Below, one piece after another: positions 26,538-35,812 of a DNA stretch of 64,000 bases. Position numbers and translations under genes: made by a program. The notes below the pieces were generated by a model. It made no database searches. It worked only from the letters and a program-made list of their open reading frames with translations, and was not told the DNA's origin. Positions within the stretch are counted from its first letter, which is position 1. Each line of letters opens with the position of its first letter. The DNA is from an uncultured Lachnospiraceae bacterium. GTDB lineage: Bacteria > Bacillota > Clostridia > Lachnospirales > Lachnospiraceae. The stretch lies in NCBI GenBank assembly GCA_910577275.1, contig CAJTMW010000023.1, positions 1 through 64,000 of the forward strand, read 5' to 3'.

Positions 26538-28253
26538 CTACAGGACACTTCTTTCCAAAGCGACCCTGCACCGTTTTTTATAACACGCGATGCCGTACTT
26601 TAGAACAACATGGAATCCTTCCTCCCTAAAATGCCGTACATAATCAAGGCTTTCAATCTGTGCCAGCGCCTTTTGGCATTCGGATTCCAGATTGGCATTA
26701 TGTGCGTATTTAACTTCTATGATAATTCCGGTTTCAGCCTCATCAATTTCTATCTGAATATCGCTGTAACCGTCGCCGGACTCCTGATTGGAATTTACAA
26801 TCCAGGATGATTTAAAGCTGAGGATACCAAGAAGGATGCCGTGATAGAAATTTTCCTTAGTGGGTTTACGGACAAAGGTATCGCGGATGCTGATGGTCTT
26901 TGCCAGATATTCCGTAAACTGCTTTTCCACGTTTTCGGCGTTCCCGCTTAGCAGAGCTTCGCAAAATGCATTTACCGCAGTTCCATCCTTTTGTGTGTTT
27001 TCTCTGAATAATTTCATAATCTGTCCGGTAAATATTTTACGAATTTCCCTGTTGGGAATCACGAGCTGAAACAGGTCGTTCCCGCTTTTCCCGCGCTGGG
27101 TGAGATAACCGGTAGTAAATAAAATGCTCCACACATTATCTATGGAATCGTACAACTCCTTGTATGTCAGTTCCTGATGGATTTCTTTTGTTACGGCTTC
27201 TCCGGCAATCAGGCGTTCCACCTCGCCTCTGGCCGCGGAGGCATCAGTCATTCTGATAAATCTTTTTACAATGTCATTTCCGCTGGTATTAGACCAGTAA
27301 TTGCCGGGCGTGGCAGTTTTATCTTCCCGGAGCCTATCGCAGTAACAAATTACGTCCCACGGGCAGTATACATCCACGGCTCCAAAACGATATCCGTCGT
27401 ACCAATCCTTTATCATTTCATAGGAGTGGGATAATTTATAATATTCCAGGAGGCTTTGCACTTCCTGATTCGTGAAACCAAAATATTCATCAAACTGCAC
27501 ATCCGCAACGGTCAGCACCTTCAGATTATTCAGGCCGGTAAAAATACTCTCCTTGGATATCCGGAGGCATCCTGTCAGTACTGCAAAATAAAGAGATTCA
27601 TTTGTCTTTAATGCCTGACTGAACATTTTGTGGAGCAGAGTGACCATTTGGTCATAATATCCTTTCTCATTGGCCTTGGCAAGCGGCACATCATATTCGT
27701 CAATCAAAATGATAACCTTTCGTCCGTAATGCTTGCAGAGAAGTTGGGATAAGGTTCGCAGACCTCCTGCCAGCACAGTTTCTGACATCTGAAAGACGCT
27801 GCTTTTATCTATAGAAGTTAACTGCTCATACATCTGCTTCTCCTTTTCCGTGAGCTTGTCACTTTCCAGAAGAAACTGGAACCGCATGGCCTCGCGGCCT
27901 GTAACAAGGCACATCATATCAAATGCAGATGAAAAGTCCTCTCCGTCCACATCCTTCAGGCTGACAGAGATTACCGGGAATTTTCCCATGTAATTTTTAC
28001 AGATATCAGTCTCCTTCGAAATCTTCAGTCCATCAAATAATTCGGGACTGCCGCCAATCTCAAAAAAAGCTTTGAGCATGCTCATATTCAGGGATTTACC
28101 GAAACGTCTGGGGCGGGTAAAAAGAGTTACCTCACTCCATTTGTGGAGCAGCTCGCAAATCAACCCGGTTTTATCGATATAATAAAAATTTTCTTTTTGG
28201 ATTTTTTCAAAGCTTTCGACCCCAACAGGGAGTTTTTTGATATTGGTATTCAT
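26538..28253 (-). CDS. AAA-ATPase-like protein with PD-(D/E)XK nuclease domain (DUF1703 type)
   Basis: 571 residues from the ATG at 28253 (GGAGGGG upstream). N-terminal predicted AAA-ATPase (about 5-290): LPVGVESFEKI, FYYIDKTGLI, TRPRRFGKSLNMSML (Walker A-like) and VIILIDEYDVPLAKA (Walker B). C-terminal PD-(D/E)XK nuclease-like domain (about 470-560): YHGILLG, GDGYSDIQIEI then GIIIEVKY, with E-x-K and upstream D as putative metal ligands. The family is abundant and often multicopy in gut Bacteroidetes and Clostridia, including Lachnospiraceae; its biological role is unsettled, with mobile or defence roles proposed. Convergent with the AlbA_2 gene. Confidence 0.85.
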   Translation of the reverse strand: MNTNIKKLPVGVESFEKIQKENFYYIDKTGLICELLHKWSEVTLFTRPRRFGKSLNMSMLKAFFEIGGSPELFDGLKISKETDICKNYMGKFPVISVSLKDVDGEDFSSAFDMMCLVTGREAMRFQFLLESDKLTEKEKQMYEQLTSIDKSSVFQMSETVLAGGLRTLSQLLCKHYGRKVIILIDEYDVPLAKANEKGYYDQMVTLLHKMFSQALKTNESLYFAVLTGCLRISKESIFTGLNNLKVLTVADVQFDEYFGFTNQEVQSLLEYYKLSHSYEMIKDWYDGYRFGAVDVYCPWDVICYCDRLREDKTATPGNYWSNTSGNDIVKRFIRMTDASAARGEVERLIAGEAVTKEIHQELTYKELYDSIDNVWSILFTTGYLTQRGKSGNDLFQLVIPNREIRKIFTGQIMKLFRENTQKDGTAVNAFCEALLSGNAENVEKQFTEYLAKTISIRDTFVRKPTKENFYHGILLGILSFKSSWIVNSNQESGDGYSDIQIEIDEAETGIIIEVKYAHNANLESECQKALAQIESLDYVRHFREEGFHVVLKYGIACYKKRCRVALERSVL

Positions 28254-28357
28254 GCTGCCCCTCCGTTTCAGAATGTCTTTCATTCGACATTGCAACAGAA
28301 TTATTTTTTTATTATTCTAACATCAGCTTCTTTCAAAAGCAACGAATCCATGGTTGT

Positions 28358-29335
28358 CTAATTTAAAGCATAAGCCCTCCTGACAATCTCCTCAATCCGT
28401 TCTTCCTCCACATAAATATTCGTGGGATTATATTTCTCAATTAATTCTATCATAGCCTCTTTGGAAGTGATTTCTTCGGAAGCTTTGATAATCCACTGAT
28501 GCGGGGGCTGTTCCAAAAGCTCATAAGTGCGGCTCTCCTGCCAGAGAGGGGACGGACCTTCAAATTCCAGCTTCAGGGAAAATCCGTCGTTATACCTTGC
28601 GCGGAAATCGCCAAGCGTGCCGTCGAACAATTTTTGTCCCTGGTCAATCATAATCAGCCTGTGGCATACTTCCTCGATATCGTCCATATCGTGGGTAGTC
28701 AAAATAACGGTGGTTTTCTTTTCGGCGTTGATATTTTTGAGTGCCTCCCGCAGGATTTTTTTACTGGTTACGTCCAGACCGATGGTAGGCTCGTCCAGAT
28801 AAAGCACATCCGGGTCGTGGAGAAGAGCAATTGCGATATTTGCTTTCATTTTCTGGCCGAGACTGAGCTGACGCACGGGCTGATTGATAAAATCCTTCAT
28901 ATCCAGAAGCTCCGTAAAGTAGGCGCAGTTTTCCCGGAATTTATCTTTTGGAATGGAATAGAGGCTTTCATAAAGCTCGAAGGTATCGGAGATGGGCAAA
29001 TCCCAGTAAAGCTGGGAGCGCTGGCCGAATACCACTCCGATATGCTTTGCATTTTCCCTTCTGTCTTTATAAGGAATAATACCGCCGACTGTAACCAGTC
29101 CGCTGGTGGGAATCAGCACGCCGGAAAGCATCTTGATGGTGGTGGATTTACCGGCGCCGTTCGGGCCGATATATCCCACCAATTCCCCTTTTTCAAGGGA
29201 AAAGGAGACATCTCTGACAGCCTTTTTTATTTTGTATTCCCGGTGGAACAGAGATTTCACCGCGCCGGAAATTCCCTTGCCGGAGATGGCGATTTGGTAT
29301 TCCTTGCTCAGGTTTTTTACTTCAATAAAGCTCAT
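28358..29335 (-). CDS. ABC-2 type transporter ATPase
   Basis: 325 residues from the ATG at 29335 (MSFIEVKNLSKEY; GAGGA upstream). Walker A GPNGAGKST (57-65), Q-loop VVFGQRSQLYWDLP, signature LSLGQKMKANIA, Walker B VLYLDEPTIGLD and switch TTHDM are intact. It powers the two membrane proteins encoded upstream in the same operon; this trio (COG4586/4587/3694 type) exports an unknown substrate. The last codons (RRAYALN) lie in the right copy of a 22-bp repeat, the left copy being beside mfd. Confidence 0.88.
   Translation of the reverse strand: MSFIEVKNLSKEYQIAISGKGISGAVKSLFHREYKIKKAVRDVSFSLEKGELVGYIGPNGAGKSTTIKMLSGVLIPTSGLVTVGGIIPYKDRRENAKHIGVVFGQRSQLYWDLPISDTFELYESLYSIPKDKFRENCAYFTELLDMKDFINQPVRQLSLGQKMKANIAIALLHDPDVLYLDEPTIGLDVTSKKILREALKNINAEKKTTVILTTHDMDDIEEVCHRLIMIDQGQKLFDGTLGDFRARYNDGFSLKLEFEGPSPLWQESRTYELLEQPPHQWIIKASEEITSKEAMIELIEKYNPTNIYVEEERIEEIVRRAYALN
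28359..28380. repeat. Right copy of 22-bp imperfect direct repeat
   Basis: Matches 24874-24895 at 20 of 22 positions, in the same orientation. Here it is the coding end of the ABC ATPase gene. Confidence 0.6.
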
Positions 29336-29385
29336 GTTGGTCCTCGCTTCTTTATTGTTCTGCACTTTTATGCCAACGAAATCAA

Positions 29386-30186
29386 TCATGACCCCGTGCT
29401 CTTGTAATGCGAAAGCCCCCAGTTCCACAATAGAATACTCAGCACAAGTACCAGCAAACCGACAAAAGGCGACAGCCAGGGTAAAACTGCCGGATATCCC
29501 TTCGGAATGGTCTTGCCAAGTAAGGCGGAAGCAGGATAAAAATTAATAAACGCAAAGGGAAGCAGAAAGGTCAAAATAAACTGAATCCCTTTTGGAAAAA
29601 TAGTAATCGGATAGTTGGTAAACTGTTTCATATCCCACAAAAGAAAATCCATCACAGGGTTATTTCCTACGGTAAAAAAGCTCATAGTGGAAGATGCAAT
29701 CAGGGAAGCCGCCTGAACCATGGAACCTGCAAGCACCATTAATACCAGAAGCAGTATGTTTGCAGGTGAAGGCGTATAGCAAAGGCGGGACAGCGCAATC
29801 ACAATAATAACGAGAGAAATGGTAAAGTGGCTGACATACCCTACATTGTACCCGGCGGAAAAAACCTCATGGAGAAAAGGGTGTATGGGCTTTGTGAGGG
29901 AAGCGTCGAACTCGCCGGAACGGATGCGCCGGGAAAGGCCTGAGGAAAAATTAAAGAAAAAGGATGCGCCAACGGCATAGGACATCAGCGACAGGCCGTA
30001 TAAAACCATGACCTCCGCACCGTTCCAGCCGTCCAGCTCCTCAAAGCCGGAAACGAGTATATAAAGGGAAAGAAAGGTGGAGCCGTAGCAAATCCACTGT
30101 CCCGCAATATAAGTGCCCCGATAGGCCATTTCCTGCCGCATTGCCACACGGAAAAAGGAGGAAAACAGTTTAAAAAAATCTTTCAT
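29386..30186 (-). CDS. ABC-2 type permease (COG3694-like)
   Basis: 266 residues with six predicted membrane segments. MAYRGTYIAGQWICYGSTF near the start, GEFDASLTKPIHPFLHEVF in the middle loop and FINFYPASALLGK in the C-terminal third match ABC-2 (DUF990-type) permeases. One of two unequal membrane subunits of the exporter; lies 50 bp before the ATPase gene and 18 bp after the other permease. Substrate unknown. Confidence 0.82.
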   Translation of the reverse strand: MKDFFKLFSSFFRVAMRQEMAYRGTYIAGQWICYGSTFLSLYILVSGFEELDGWNGAEVMVLYGLSLMSYAVGASFFFNFSSGLSRRIRSGEFDASLTKPIHPFLHEVFSAGYNVGYVSHFTISLVIIVIALSRLCYTPSPANILLLVLMVLAGSMVQAASLIASSTMSFFTVGNNPVMDFLLWDMKQFTNYPITIFPKGIQFILTFLLPFAFINFYPASALLGKTIPKGYPAVLPWLSPFVGLLVLVLSILLWNWGLSHYKSTGS

Positions 30187-30204
30187 AAGGGAGTCGCTCC
30201 TTTC

Positions 30205-30993
30205 CTAGCCGCCGTTCACGGTTAATCGTTTTACAGCCATCTGCCAGATACACTTATCCAGAACATTTAAGGCCATCAGCCAGAAAAGCGCCATTAAAAT
30301 GGGAAACCACGCTTCTTCCACCGGCGTTTTACCCAGGAAGAAATTAATCGGTTCAAAGGTCATATAACGGAAAGGAAGAAAGAAGCTCATTTTTTTCAGC
30401 CATTCAGGATAAAACCAGATGGGAACCATGGTTCCTCCGAAAATTCTTTCAAACCCCATTAAATAAAACTCAATAAACCAGCACCGCTGGAGCCAGAAGG
30501 CTGAGAGTCCGGCCAGATAGGTTACTTCAAACATCAGAAGGATTCCGAGAAAAGCCGACATGATAAACAGTATAAAATGGTATAGATTTGGCAGAGGCGT
30601 TCCCGAAATTAAAAATACGCTGATAATTAAAATCGGCACGGTGCGCGTCAGTGTACCGTAGGTGTTTTTGCCGAGGGCATTCATTAACAGGAAAGTTTTA
30701 TAAGACATTGGCCGAAGTAGCTCCATGGAAATGGTTCCGTCTATCATGGAGTTTTCGATAATACCGGCTACGTTCGTGCGGGTTAATTCCAGCATAAAGG
30801 AATTGATGATTATAAAGAGCAGCATATCGGAAAAGCTGGTGTCCCGCCGCGCTCCTGAGCCAAGGAGCGCTTTCCACAGGAACACCTGCATGAAGAAGCC
30901 AAGCAGAGAACCGGCAATGCCTGCCAGCGCTGCCGGGCGGTAAATGGTTTCCGATTTTAATGATTTTTTAAATACTGTCCAGTATTTTTTCAT
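30205..30993 (-). CDS. ABC-2 type permease (COG4587-like)
   Basis: 262 residues, six membrane segments. FMLELTRTNVAGIIENSMID followed by GTISMELLRPMSYK and FERIFGGTMVPIWFYPEWL are typical of the second permease of this transporter type. Its ATG overlaps the stop of the upstream sugar-kinase-like gene (TAATG), so kinase and transporter are translated from one message. Confidence 0.82.
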   Translation of the reverse strand: MKKYWTVFKKSLKSETIYRPAALAGIAGSLLGFFMQVFLWKALLGSGARRDTSFSDMLLFIIINSFMLELTRTNVAGIIENSMIDGTISMELLRPMSYKTFLLMNALGKNTYGTLTRTVPILIISVFLISGTPLPNLYHFILFIMSAFLGILLMFEVTYLAGLSAFWLQRCWFIEFYLMGFERIFGGTMVPIWFYPEWLKKMSFFLPFRYMTFEPINFFLGKTPVEEAWFPILMALFWLMALNVLDKCIWQMAVKRLTVNGG

Positions 30994-32117
30994 TAATGAA
31001 GTTTTCCTTTACATCTCTCAACAATCTCCGCCATCTCCCCCCATTTTTTCTCCATATCCGCCACCAGCTTAAACTGGGTTCTGGCTCTGTCCAGGTTATG
31101 GCCGTCCCGGTGAATTTTGAAATAAACGTCTCCGTCCAGAAAATCTGCCAGGAAGCGGATGCCGCACTCATAAGTCATAAGCTTTGCGCCCATGGGAAGC
31201 ATTTCGATTTCCAAATCTGTAAGACTTCCGGCGCAGCCCTCCAGATATCCCATGGTAAAGGCTTCGAACAGGGATAAATCCAGCTCGACTTTGCTTAAAT
31301 CCTTTTCGTCTTCCGCTCCTGTGCTGGCTCCAAAACGTATGGAATCGCCGAAATCGTAATGGGAAAGTCCGGGCATTACCGTGTCCAAATCAATCACGCA
31401 GAGGGCTTTTTTGGTATCGGCGTCAAACAAAATATTGTTCAGCTTGGTATCGTTGTGGGTTACTCTTAAAGGGAGCTTTCCCTCTTTTAAAAGCTTCGTA
31501 AGTACATCGGTATCCTTTTCCCTCTCAAGAGCAAATGATATTTCTGCTTCCGCCTGCTTTGCCCTTCCCAGCTTATCCCTCTCCACAGCCGCCTTGAAAT
31601 CCAGAAAACGGGAGGGTGTGTTGTGAAAATTGGGGATGGTCTCGTGCAGGGTATGAGCGGGGAAATCAGATAAAAGCCGCTGAAAGTTCCCAAAAGCGAC
31701 GGCGCTGTCATAAAAATCCTTTTTGCTCTCTACCTGTTCCAGACACAGAGTATTCTCAATAAATAAAAGAACCCGCCAGAAATTGCCGCTGCCATCCTCG
31801 TAATAACATCCGCCGCTTCTGGTTTTTACCGCATTAAGGGTTTCCCGTTCGGGGTCGCCGCCGTTTGCGGCAATAATTTTCCGCAGATATTCCGTTACGT
31901 GCACCATATTTTCCATGAGCTGCTGTGGATTTTTGAAAATACTGTTATTCATTCTCTGAAGTATGTAGTGCGTTTCGCTCCCGGAGGGCGTTTCATAGGT
32001 CAGCAGAAAGGTATCGTTGATGTGGCCGTTTCCGTAAGGCCGTTTTTCTTTCAAAGTGCCTTCTATGGCAAACTGTGCGATTGCGTTTTCAATGATGGCG
32101 TCGGTCAGGTTTTTCAT
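30993..32117 (-). CDS. Aminoglycoside-phosphotransferase-fold kinase, NahK-like
   Basis: 374 residues. The kinase core has RPYGNGHINDTFLL (nucleotide loop), LRVTHNDTKLNNILFD (catalytic Asp and metal-binding Asn, about 217-230) and VIDLDTVMPG (metal-binding Asp). This HNDTKLNN...IDLDTVMPG pattern is that of N-acetylhexosamine 1-kinase (NahK) and close relatives, so a hexosamine or other sugar 1-kinase is likely. First gene of the operon with the ABC-2 exporter. The adjacent transporter is of the export type, so import of the kinase substrate would need another system. Confidence 0.7.
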   Translation of the reverse strand: MKNLTDAIIENAIAQFAIEGTLKEKRPYGNGHINDTFLLTYETPSGSETHYILQRMNNSIFKNPQQLMENMVHVTEYLRKIIAANGGDPERETLNAVKTRSGGCYYEDGSGNFWRVLLFIENTLCLEQVESKKDFYDSAVAFGNFQRLLSDFPAHTLHETIPNFHNTPSRFLDFKAAVERDKLGRAKQAEAEISFALEREKDTDVLTKLLKEGKLPLRVTHNDTKLNNILFDADTKKALCVIDLDTVMPGLSHYDFGDSIRFGASTGAEDEKDLSKVELDLSLFEAFTMGYLEGCAGSLTDLEIEMLPMGAKLMTYECGIRFLADFLDGDVYFKIHRDGHNLDRARTQFKLVADMEKKWGEMAEIVERCKGKLH

Positions 32118-32285
32118 GGCATTGTCCTCTCATTTCTTTCTCTTTAAAGGTAGTAAATAAATTATACCTGTACTTTGCGGGCGGTTCAAGGTTTTATTTA
32201 AAAATGCCTATACCCAAAGCGAATGAAATAGTGTAAAATAACAATCGGACATGTTTTTTACGAAAGATGCGGAGGGACAGGAAAA

Positions 32286-34058
32286 ATGGACATATTCAGT
32301 ATACTGACCATGGTGGGAGGGCTGGCGCTTTTTCTATATGGAATGGATGTGCTTGGCGACGGACTTAAGAAGGTATCCGGCGGCAAGCTGGAAATCATTC
32401 TGGAAAAGCTCACTTCCAACAAGCTGATGGCGATTCTGCTGGGAGCGGGCGTAACGGCGGTGATTCAGTCATCGTCGGCCACGACAGTTATGGTGATTGG
32501 TTTTGTCAACTCGGGGATTATGAAGCTTACCCAGGCTGTGGGGGTTATTCTCGGGGCAAACGTCGGTACCACGGTGACAGCATGGCTTCTGAGTTTAACG
32601 GGCCTTGAGGGCTCCAGTTTTGTACTCCAGCTTTTAAAGCCGTCTTCTTTTTCTCCTATTCTTGCGATTGTGGCCGTTATCATCCTGAGCATGAGCAAAA
32701 AAGGAAGGCATAAGGACGTTGCGACCATCATGATAGGGTTTGCGGTGCTGATGATTGGAATGGACACCATGTCAAATGCCGTGAAGCCTCTGGCGGAGAT
32801 TCCCGAATTTACCAACATTCTTCTGATGTTTTCCAATCCTGTGCTGGGTATGTTAATCGGCCTTGTCCTGACGGCGATTATGCAGTCGTCCTCTGCGTCT
32901 ATAGGTATTTTGCAGGCAATGTGCGTTTCCGGTGCGGTGAGTTATTCCACAGCGATTCCGATTATCATGGGACAGAACATCGGCGACTGTGTGGCTGCGC
33001 TTCTTTCCAGCGCCAGTGCGGGAAGGATGGCCAAGAGAGCCGCGTTTATCAATCTTTATTATAAAATTATCAAGGCTGTGGCCTTTATGCTTATTTTCTA
33101 TACATTAAATGCGATTCTGCATTTTGGTTTTCTGGGTCGTCCGGCCAGCGCGCTGGGTGTGGCGGTTATACATACCACGTTTAATGTGGCGTCGGTGATT
33201 TTAATCTATCCCTTTACTCAGATATTAGAGAAGCTGGCCTATCTGACAATTCCGAAAAGCGATGAGGAAACCCGCGCTCAGGAAGCTTCAAAAAGGGAAA
33301 TTCAGATACTGGATTCCCGTTTCTTAAGCCGTCCGGGTCTTGCCCTTGAGCATTGTAAAAATGCGGCCATTGATATGGCGAATTATTCCAGGGAAAGCCT
33401 GTTTTTATCCATGAAGCTTCTGGACGAATTTAATGAAAAGGCGGCGGCTCAGGTAATCGAGCTTGAGGAGCTGGTTGACCATTATGAGGACGAGCTTGGT
33501 TCCTATCTGGTAAAGTTAAGCAGCAAGCATCTTACGGAAAAAGACAGTCAGGAAATTTCCGTTCTGCTTCACAGCATCGGGGATTTTGAAAGAATTTCAG
33601 ACCATGCAATTAACATTATGGAATCCGCGGAGGAAATGCATGAGAAAAAACTGTATTTTTCCAGGAAAGCGGACGAAGAATTAAAAATTTTTACGGAAGC
33701 AATCAGAGATATTGTCAATACTACTATACAGGTATTTGAAAAAGAGGACCTGAAGCTGGCCGCTATGGTGGAGCCTATGGAGGAAGCAGTCGATAATCTG
33801 AATTCCGAGATTAAGAAACGGCATGTCAAAAGGCTCCGCAAAGGGAAATGTACAATCGAGATGGGATTTGTGCTTTCCGACATTACGACCAATTACGAGA
33901 GAGTCTCGGACCATTGTTCCAATATTGCGTTGTGCCTGCTGCAGCTGAATGAAGAAAATTTCGGCACGCACGGTTTTCAGGACAGCATGTCGGTTAAGGA
34001 CAACGACGCATTTGTGGCGGAAGTGAATCGTCTGAGAGAACATTACCAGTTACCGTAA
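32286..34058 (+). CDS. Na+/phosphate cotransporter with PhoU-like domain
   Basis: 590 residues. Two inverted NaPi-II repeats: VIQSSSATTVM (QSSSATT at about 61-67) and IMQSSSASIGI (about 199-208), with about nine membrane segments to residue 330. A cytoplasmic PhoU-like helical domain follows (about 350-560, with ISDHAINIMESAEEM and VSDHCSNIALCLLQ). It imports phosphate with sodium; the PhoU part is thought to tune activity. Single gene, GGAGGGACAG ribosome binding site. Confidence 0.92.
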   Translation: MDIFSILTMVGGLALFLYGMDVLGDGLKKVSGGKLEIILEKLTSNKLMAILLGAGVTAVIQSSSATTVMVIGFVNSGIMKLTQAVGVILGANVGTTVTAWLLSLTGLEGSSFVLQLLKPSSFSPILAIVAVIILSMSKKGRHKDVATIMIGFAVLMIGMDTMSNAVKPLAEIPEFTNILLMFSNPVLGMLIGLVLTAIMQSSSASIGILQAMCVSGAVSYSTAIPIIMGQNIGDCVAALLSSASAGRMAKRAAFINLYYKIIKAVAFMLIFYTLNAILHFGFLGRPASALGVAVIHTTFNVASVILIYPFTQILEKLAYLTIPKSDEETRAQEASKREIQILDSRFLSRPGLALEHCKNAAIDMANYSRESLFLSMKLLDEFNEKAAAQVIELEELVDHYEDELGSYLVKLSSKHLTEKDSQEISVLLHSIGDFERISDHAINIMESAEEMHEKKLYFSRKADEELKIFTEAIRDIVNTTIQVFEKEDLKLAAMVEPMEEAVDNLNSEIKKRHVKRLRKGKCTIEMGFVLSDITTNYERVSDHCSNIALCLLQLNEENFGTHGFQDSMSVKDNDAFVAEVNRLREHYQLP

Positions 34059-34153
34059 ACCAGTTTGCTTTTATATGGGACGGTACGTGGATTTTCAGAA
34101 ATTACAGCGGGTGAAGCGAGTATAAGTCCGTTTTATGGGACATCCAAAATGTT

Positions 34154-34181
34154 ATTCTGATTATAGATAAAAAATCAGAAT
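34154..34181 (+). promoter_or_regulatory. Leader hairpin before a 33-residue ORF
   Basis: Perfect inverted repeat ATTCTGAT (34154-34161) and ATCAGAAT (34174-34181), ending 3 bases before the AGGAGG site of the small gene. No T tract follows. It could be an operator or a translation-control hairpin. Further upstream, 34059-34150 holds nothing recognised. Confidence 0.45.
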
Positions 34182-34198
34182 GACAGGAGGCATGTTTT

Positions 34199-34300
34199 AT
34201 GAAAGGATATTATGTGAGCAACGGATACATGGGAATGGTTAACGGCGGCTATATGCTTTTTGCAAGCGAGGAGGATTATCTGGAATATCTGGATAATTAG
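34199..34300 (+). CDS. Small protein of 33 residues, function unknown
   Basis: Begins MKGYYVSNGYMG and ends EEDYLEYLDN. AGGAGG lies 8 bases upstream, an ideal distance, and the codon use resembles neighbours. Rich in Tyr, Gly and acidic residues, with no membrane segment. Similar small Tyr/Gly-rich proteins occur in clostridial genomes, but no function is known to me. It ends 26 bp before the DNA glycosylase gene and may be co-transcribed. It is too short for normal ORF cut-offs. Confidence 0.65.
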   Translation: MKGYYVSNGYMGMVNGGYMLFASEEDYLEYLDN

Positions 34301-34326
34301 GCAGTATTAACAGCGGAGGCCTACAG

Positions 34327-34860
34327 ATGGCAAGGAGAGTGGGAAGAAGAGCGCTTTCCCGGCCTGCAGAGCAGCTTGCTCCATGGCTTTTGGGAAAGCT
34401 TCTGTGCAGAAGAGGCAGCGGGGGAATCATAAGATACAGAATTATGGAAACAGAATGCTACTGCGGCGAGGAGGATACGGCCTGTCATGCCAGCAAGGGG
34501 AAGACGGAGAGGACGAAGGTTCTCTATGAAAAGGGCGGCACTGCGTATGTGTACCTCTGTTATGGCATCCATTCGCTTTTTAATGTGGTCAGCGGCAAGG
34601 AAGGCCATCCGGAGGCCGTGCTGGTTCGCGGCGTTGCCGGTTACAACGGACCGGGGAAGCTGACGAAGGCAATGGAAATCGACAGGTCGCTTAACGAGGA
34701 GGATATGGTAACCTCGGATTTATTGTGGATAGAGGACGACGGGTACAGGCCGGAATATATCAGAGCTAAGAGAGTGGGAATCGATTACGCCACGGAAAAG
34801 TACAGGGACATTCTCTGGCGGTTTATTGTAAACGACGGGAAGTATAAACCGGCGGGGTAA
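34327..34860 (+). CDS. 3-methyladenine DNA glycosylase, AAG/MPG family
   Basis: 177 residues, slightly short of the usual 190-210. Removes alkylated purines and hypoxanthine. The family pattern is clear: LGKLLCRRGSGGIIRYRIME, ETECYCGEEDTACHASKGKT (catalytic Glu in METE), TAYVYLCYGIHSLFNVVSG (intercalating and base-pocket Tyr/His), AVLVRGV and GPGKLTKAM. The C-terminus is shorter than usual. GGAGG 7 bases before the ATG. Confidence 0.9.
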   Translation: MARRVGRRALSRPAEQLAPWLLGKLLCRRGSGGIIRYRIMETECYCGEEDTACHASKGKTERTKVLYEKGGTAYVYLCYGIHSLFNVVSGKEGHPEAVLVRGVAGYNGPGKLTKAMEIDRSLNEEDMVTSDLLWIEDDGYRPEYIRAKRVGIDYATEKYRDILWRFIVNDGKYKPAG

Positions 34861-34958
34861 GCCGTACAGCCGCGTTGTCCGGCGGCCTGACAGCTTCTGT
34901 GCGCCTTGCAGGAAACAGGCGGTCTGCGTCTGTTACAGCGGGAAAGGATTGACAAAAG

Positions 34959-35609
34959 ATGCTTGAAATCATTTACGGCACAGGGAACGGCGCCAAGATT
35001 TCCTATATGGAGGAGGCGCTTGGAAATCTTCCTGTGAAAATTATCGGTTTACATGAGGCGGCGGAAGAAAGAGGGGTTGCGCTTCCGGAGATTAAGGAAA
35101 CGGGAGCAAGTCCTCTGGAAAACGCAAGGATAAAGGCGGAAGGGTATTACCGGCTGTTCGGGAGTCCTGTGTTTTCCTGTGACAGCGGGATTTATCTGTG
35201 GAACTATGCCACGGGTAAGCCGCTGCCGAAGGAGGAGCAGCCGGGGATTCACGTCAGGGGCGAGGGAGAAAGACGCCTTGGTGATGAGGAGCTGCTTGCG
35301 TATTATATTGGTCTGGTGAGAAAGTACGGTCAGGTCTGCGGCAGATTCAAAAACGGCATCTGTTTTGTCTGGAATGGAGAATTGAAAAGGGAGAGCATGG
35401 CGGAGGCTATGTGGGGGGAACCGTTTCTTTTGACGGACACACCCCATACGAAGCGGGTGGAGGGGTTTCCTTTAGACAGGATTTCCCTTGATATTTCCAC
35501 GGGAAAATATATTTACGATTTGGAAGAGGACTCCCAAGGGGAAGAAGCCCAGCGTAACGGTTTTGAATGTTTTTTCCGGGAATGCTTCGAAGATTGGAAG
35601 CTTCTTTAA
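34959..35609 (+). CDS. Ham1/RdgB-like non-canonical purine NTP pyrophosphatase, divergent
   Basis: 216 residues. ITPase-fold hallmarks in order: IIYGTGNGAKISYMEEAL (family: ATxNxxKxxE), ETGASPLENARIKAEGYY, PVFSCDSGIYLW (family: vixDDSGL) and a late RISLDIST in place of the SHR motif. It would remove ITP/dITP/XTP. The divergence, especially at the ends, leaves specificity open. The two nearby nucleotide-quality enzymes (this and the glycosylase) both act on deaminated purines. Confidence 0.65.
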   Translation: MLEIIYGTGNGAKISYMEEALGNLPVKIIGLHEAAEERGVALPEIKETGASPLENARIKAEGYYRLFGSPVFSCDSGIYLWNYATGKPLPKEEQPGIHVRGEGERRLGDEELLAYYIGLVRKYGQVCGRFKNGICFVWNGELKRESMAEAMWGEPFLLTDTPHTKRVEGFPLDRISLDISTGKYIYDLEEDSQGEEAQRNGFECFFRECFEDWKLL

Positions 35610-35812
35610 TGACTGAAAGTAAATAAGCAGAGCGGGACAGGCTTTGTCTGCAATGGCCGGAGCCGGCGGCAGAAGTACTCCGTGCGATGAATTACAGCTT
35701 TTCACGGAAATTGACGTAATTTATACTAAAGTTAAAAATCCCGGTATCTGCGGGTGAAACTGCGGTTTTGAGCTTTGCGGGAGGAAAGATTTTAAGAGGT
35801 GAAAGGTTGATT

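Noticed and set aside
28499..29407. 302-codon frame opposite the ABC ATPase gene
   Set aside because: It is entirely antisense to a gene with all ABC motifs, and the protein has no recognisable domain.
34861..34958. Hairpin-rich gap before the ITPase-like gene as another structured leader
   Set aside because: GCCG/CGGC hairpins exist, but the three-helix order, the 3x3 loop and the GAACT...AGGAGG tail are missing.
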